Assembly: GCA_014728045.1 (NCBI GenBank)
Contig: WJMH01000010.1
Location: 1-64,000, forward strand
Direction: 5' to 3'
DNA: 64,000 nucleotides
DNA from: Candidatus Omnitrophota bacterium
GTDB lineage: Bacteria > Omnitrophota > Gorgyraeia > Tantalellales > Tantalellaceae
Shown here: one piece after another, positions 63,930 through 64,000 of the stretch
How the letters are laid out: each line of letters starts with the position of its first letter
How positions within the stretch are numbered: the first letter of the stretch is position 1
Made by a program: the position numbers and the translations under genes
Notes under the pieces: generated by a model
The model's database searches: none
Seen by the model: the letters and a program-made list of their open reading frames with translations, nothing else
Told to the model about the DNA's origin: nothing

Positions 63930-64000
63930 ATTGACCCTACCCTATCATATTAATATATAAAAGTCAATATAACGTATGTGCTATAATAAAGTCCCTACTA

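Noticed and set aside
63930-64000. Promoter for gatC-gatA-gatB
   Set aside because: TTGACT is present but the -10 at the right distance (TAGGGT) is poor and would start the transcript at the ATG. No call made.

Overview
The window reads as chromosome from an uncultured, diderm-like anaerobic bacterium. My best guess is Candidatus Omnitrophota or a relative in the PVC neighbourhood. This is inference from the very large exported multi-domain protein, the bactofilin fused to a helix-turn-helix, the CdaA/CdaR pair, GatCAB and a formate-to-methylene-THF cassette; no rRNA is present to settle it. Every protein gene and tRNA is on the minus strand, so transcription runs from high to low coordinates. 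Starts mostly carry AGGAGG-like ribosome binding sites, and promoters match the sigma-70 consensus with 16-18 base spacers.

Region 1 (1-17556) is the most unusual part. In transcription order it holds tRNA-Thr(TGT), tRNA-Tyr(GTA), tRNA-Gly(TCC), tRNA-Thr(GGT) and tuf. This is the order of the compact thrU-tyrU-glyT-thrT-tufB operon of E. coli, but here it is spread over about 17 kb. Seventeen mostly envelope-directed genes lie between tRNA-Tyr and tRNA-Gly. One gene for a 2557-residue exported protein with three methyltransferase-like domains and an HExxH motif lies between tRNA-Gly and tRNA-Thr(GGT). Each separated tRNA group has its own promoter.

Region 2 (17598-21394) encodes two PAS/histidine kinases. 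Region 3 (21420-29161) is a housekeeping run: queH, tilS, a promoter, then ftsH-folP-cdaA-cdaR-pdxJ-acpS-nnrD, ending at a terminator. Between queH and the RNase Z gene is a candidate plus-strand small RNA.

Region 4 (29295-37804) holds RNase Z, an SDR epimerase, a SemiSWEET-like transporter, an M50 protease, an HD-GYP protein, HflC/HflK, tRNA-Met, MnmA and ApbE. Region 5 (37817-43730) is a C1/pantothenate block: a DRTGG-type NTPase, PanB, a MetF-like protein, FolD, FchA and formate-THF ligase.

Region 6 (43780-53960) is a translation/core run: rnhB, rplS, trmD, rpsP (no rimM), murA, prmC (short), prfA, rpmE, rho, coaE and polA. It is probably read from a consensus promoter at 54107-54134. Region 7 (54156-63929) has HAMP and PDZ envelope proteins, the bactofilin-HTH/HTH-membrane pair, MgtC, TsaD, a divergent polysaccharide deacetylase, CtpA and GatB-GatA-GatC.
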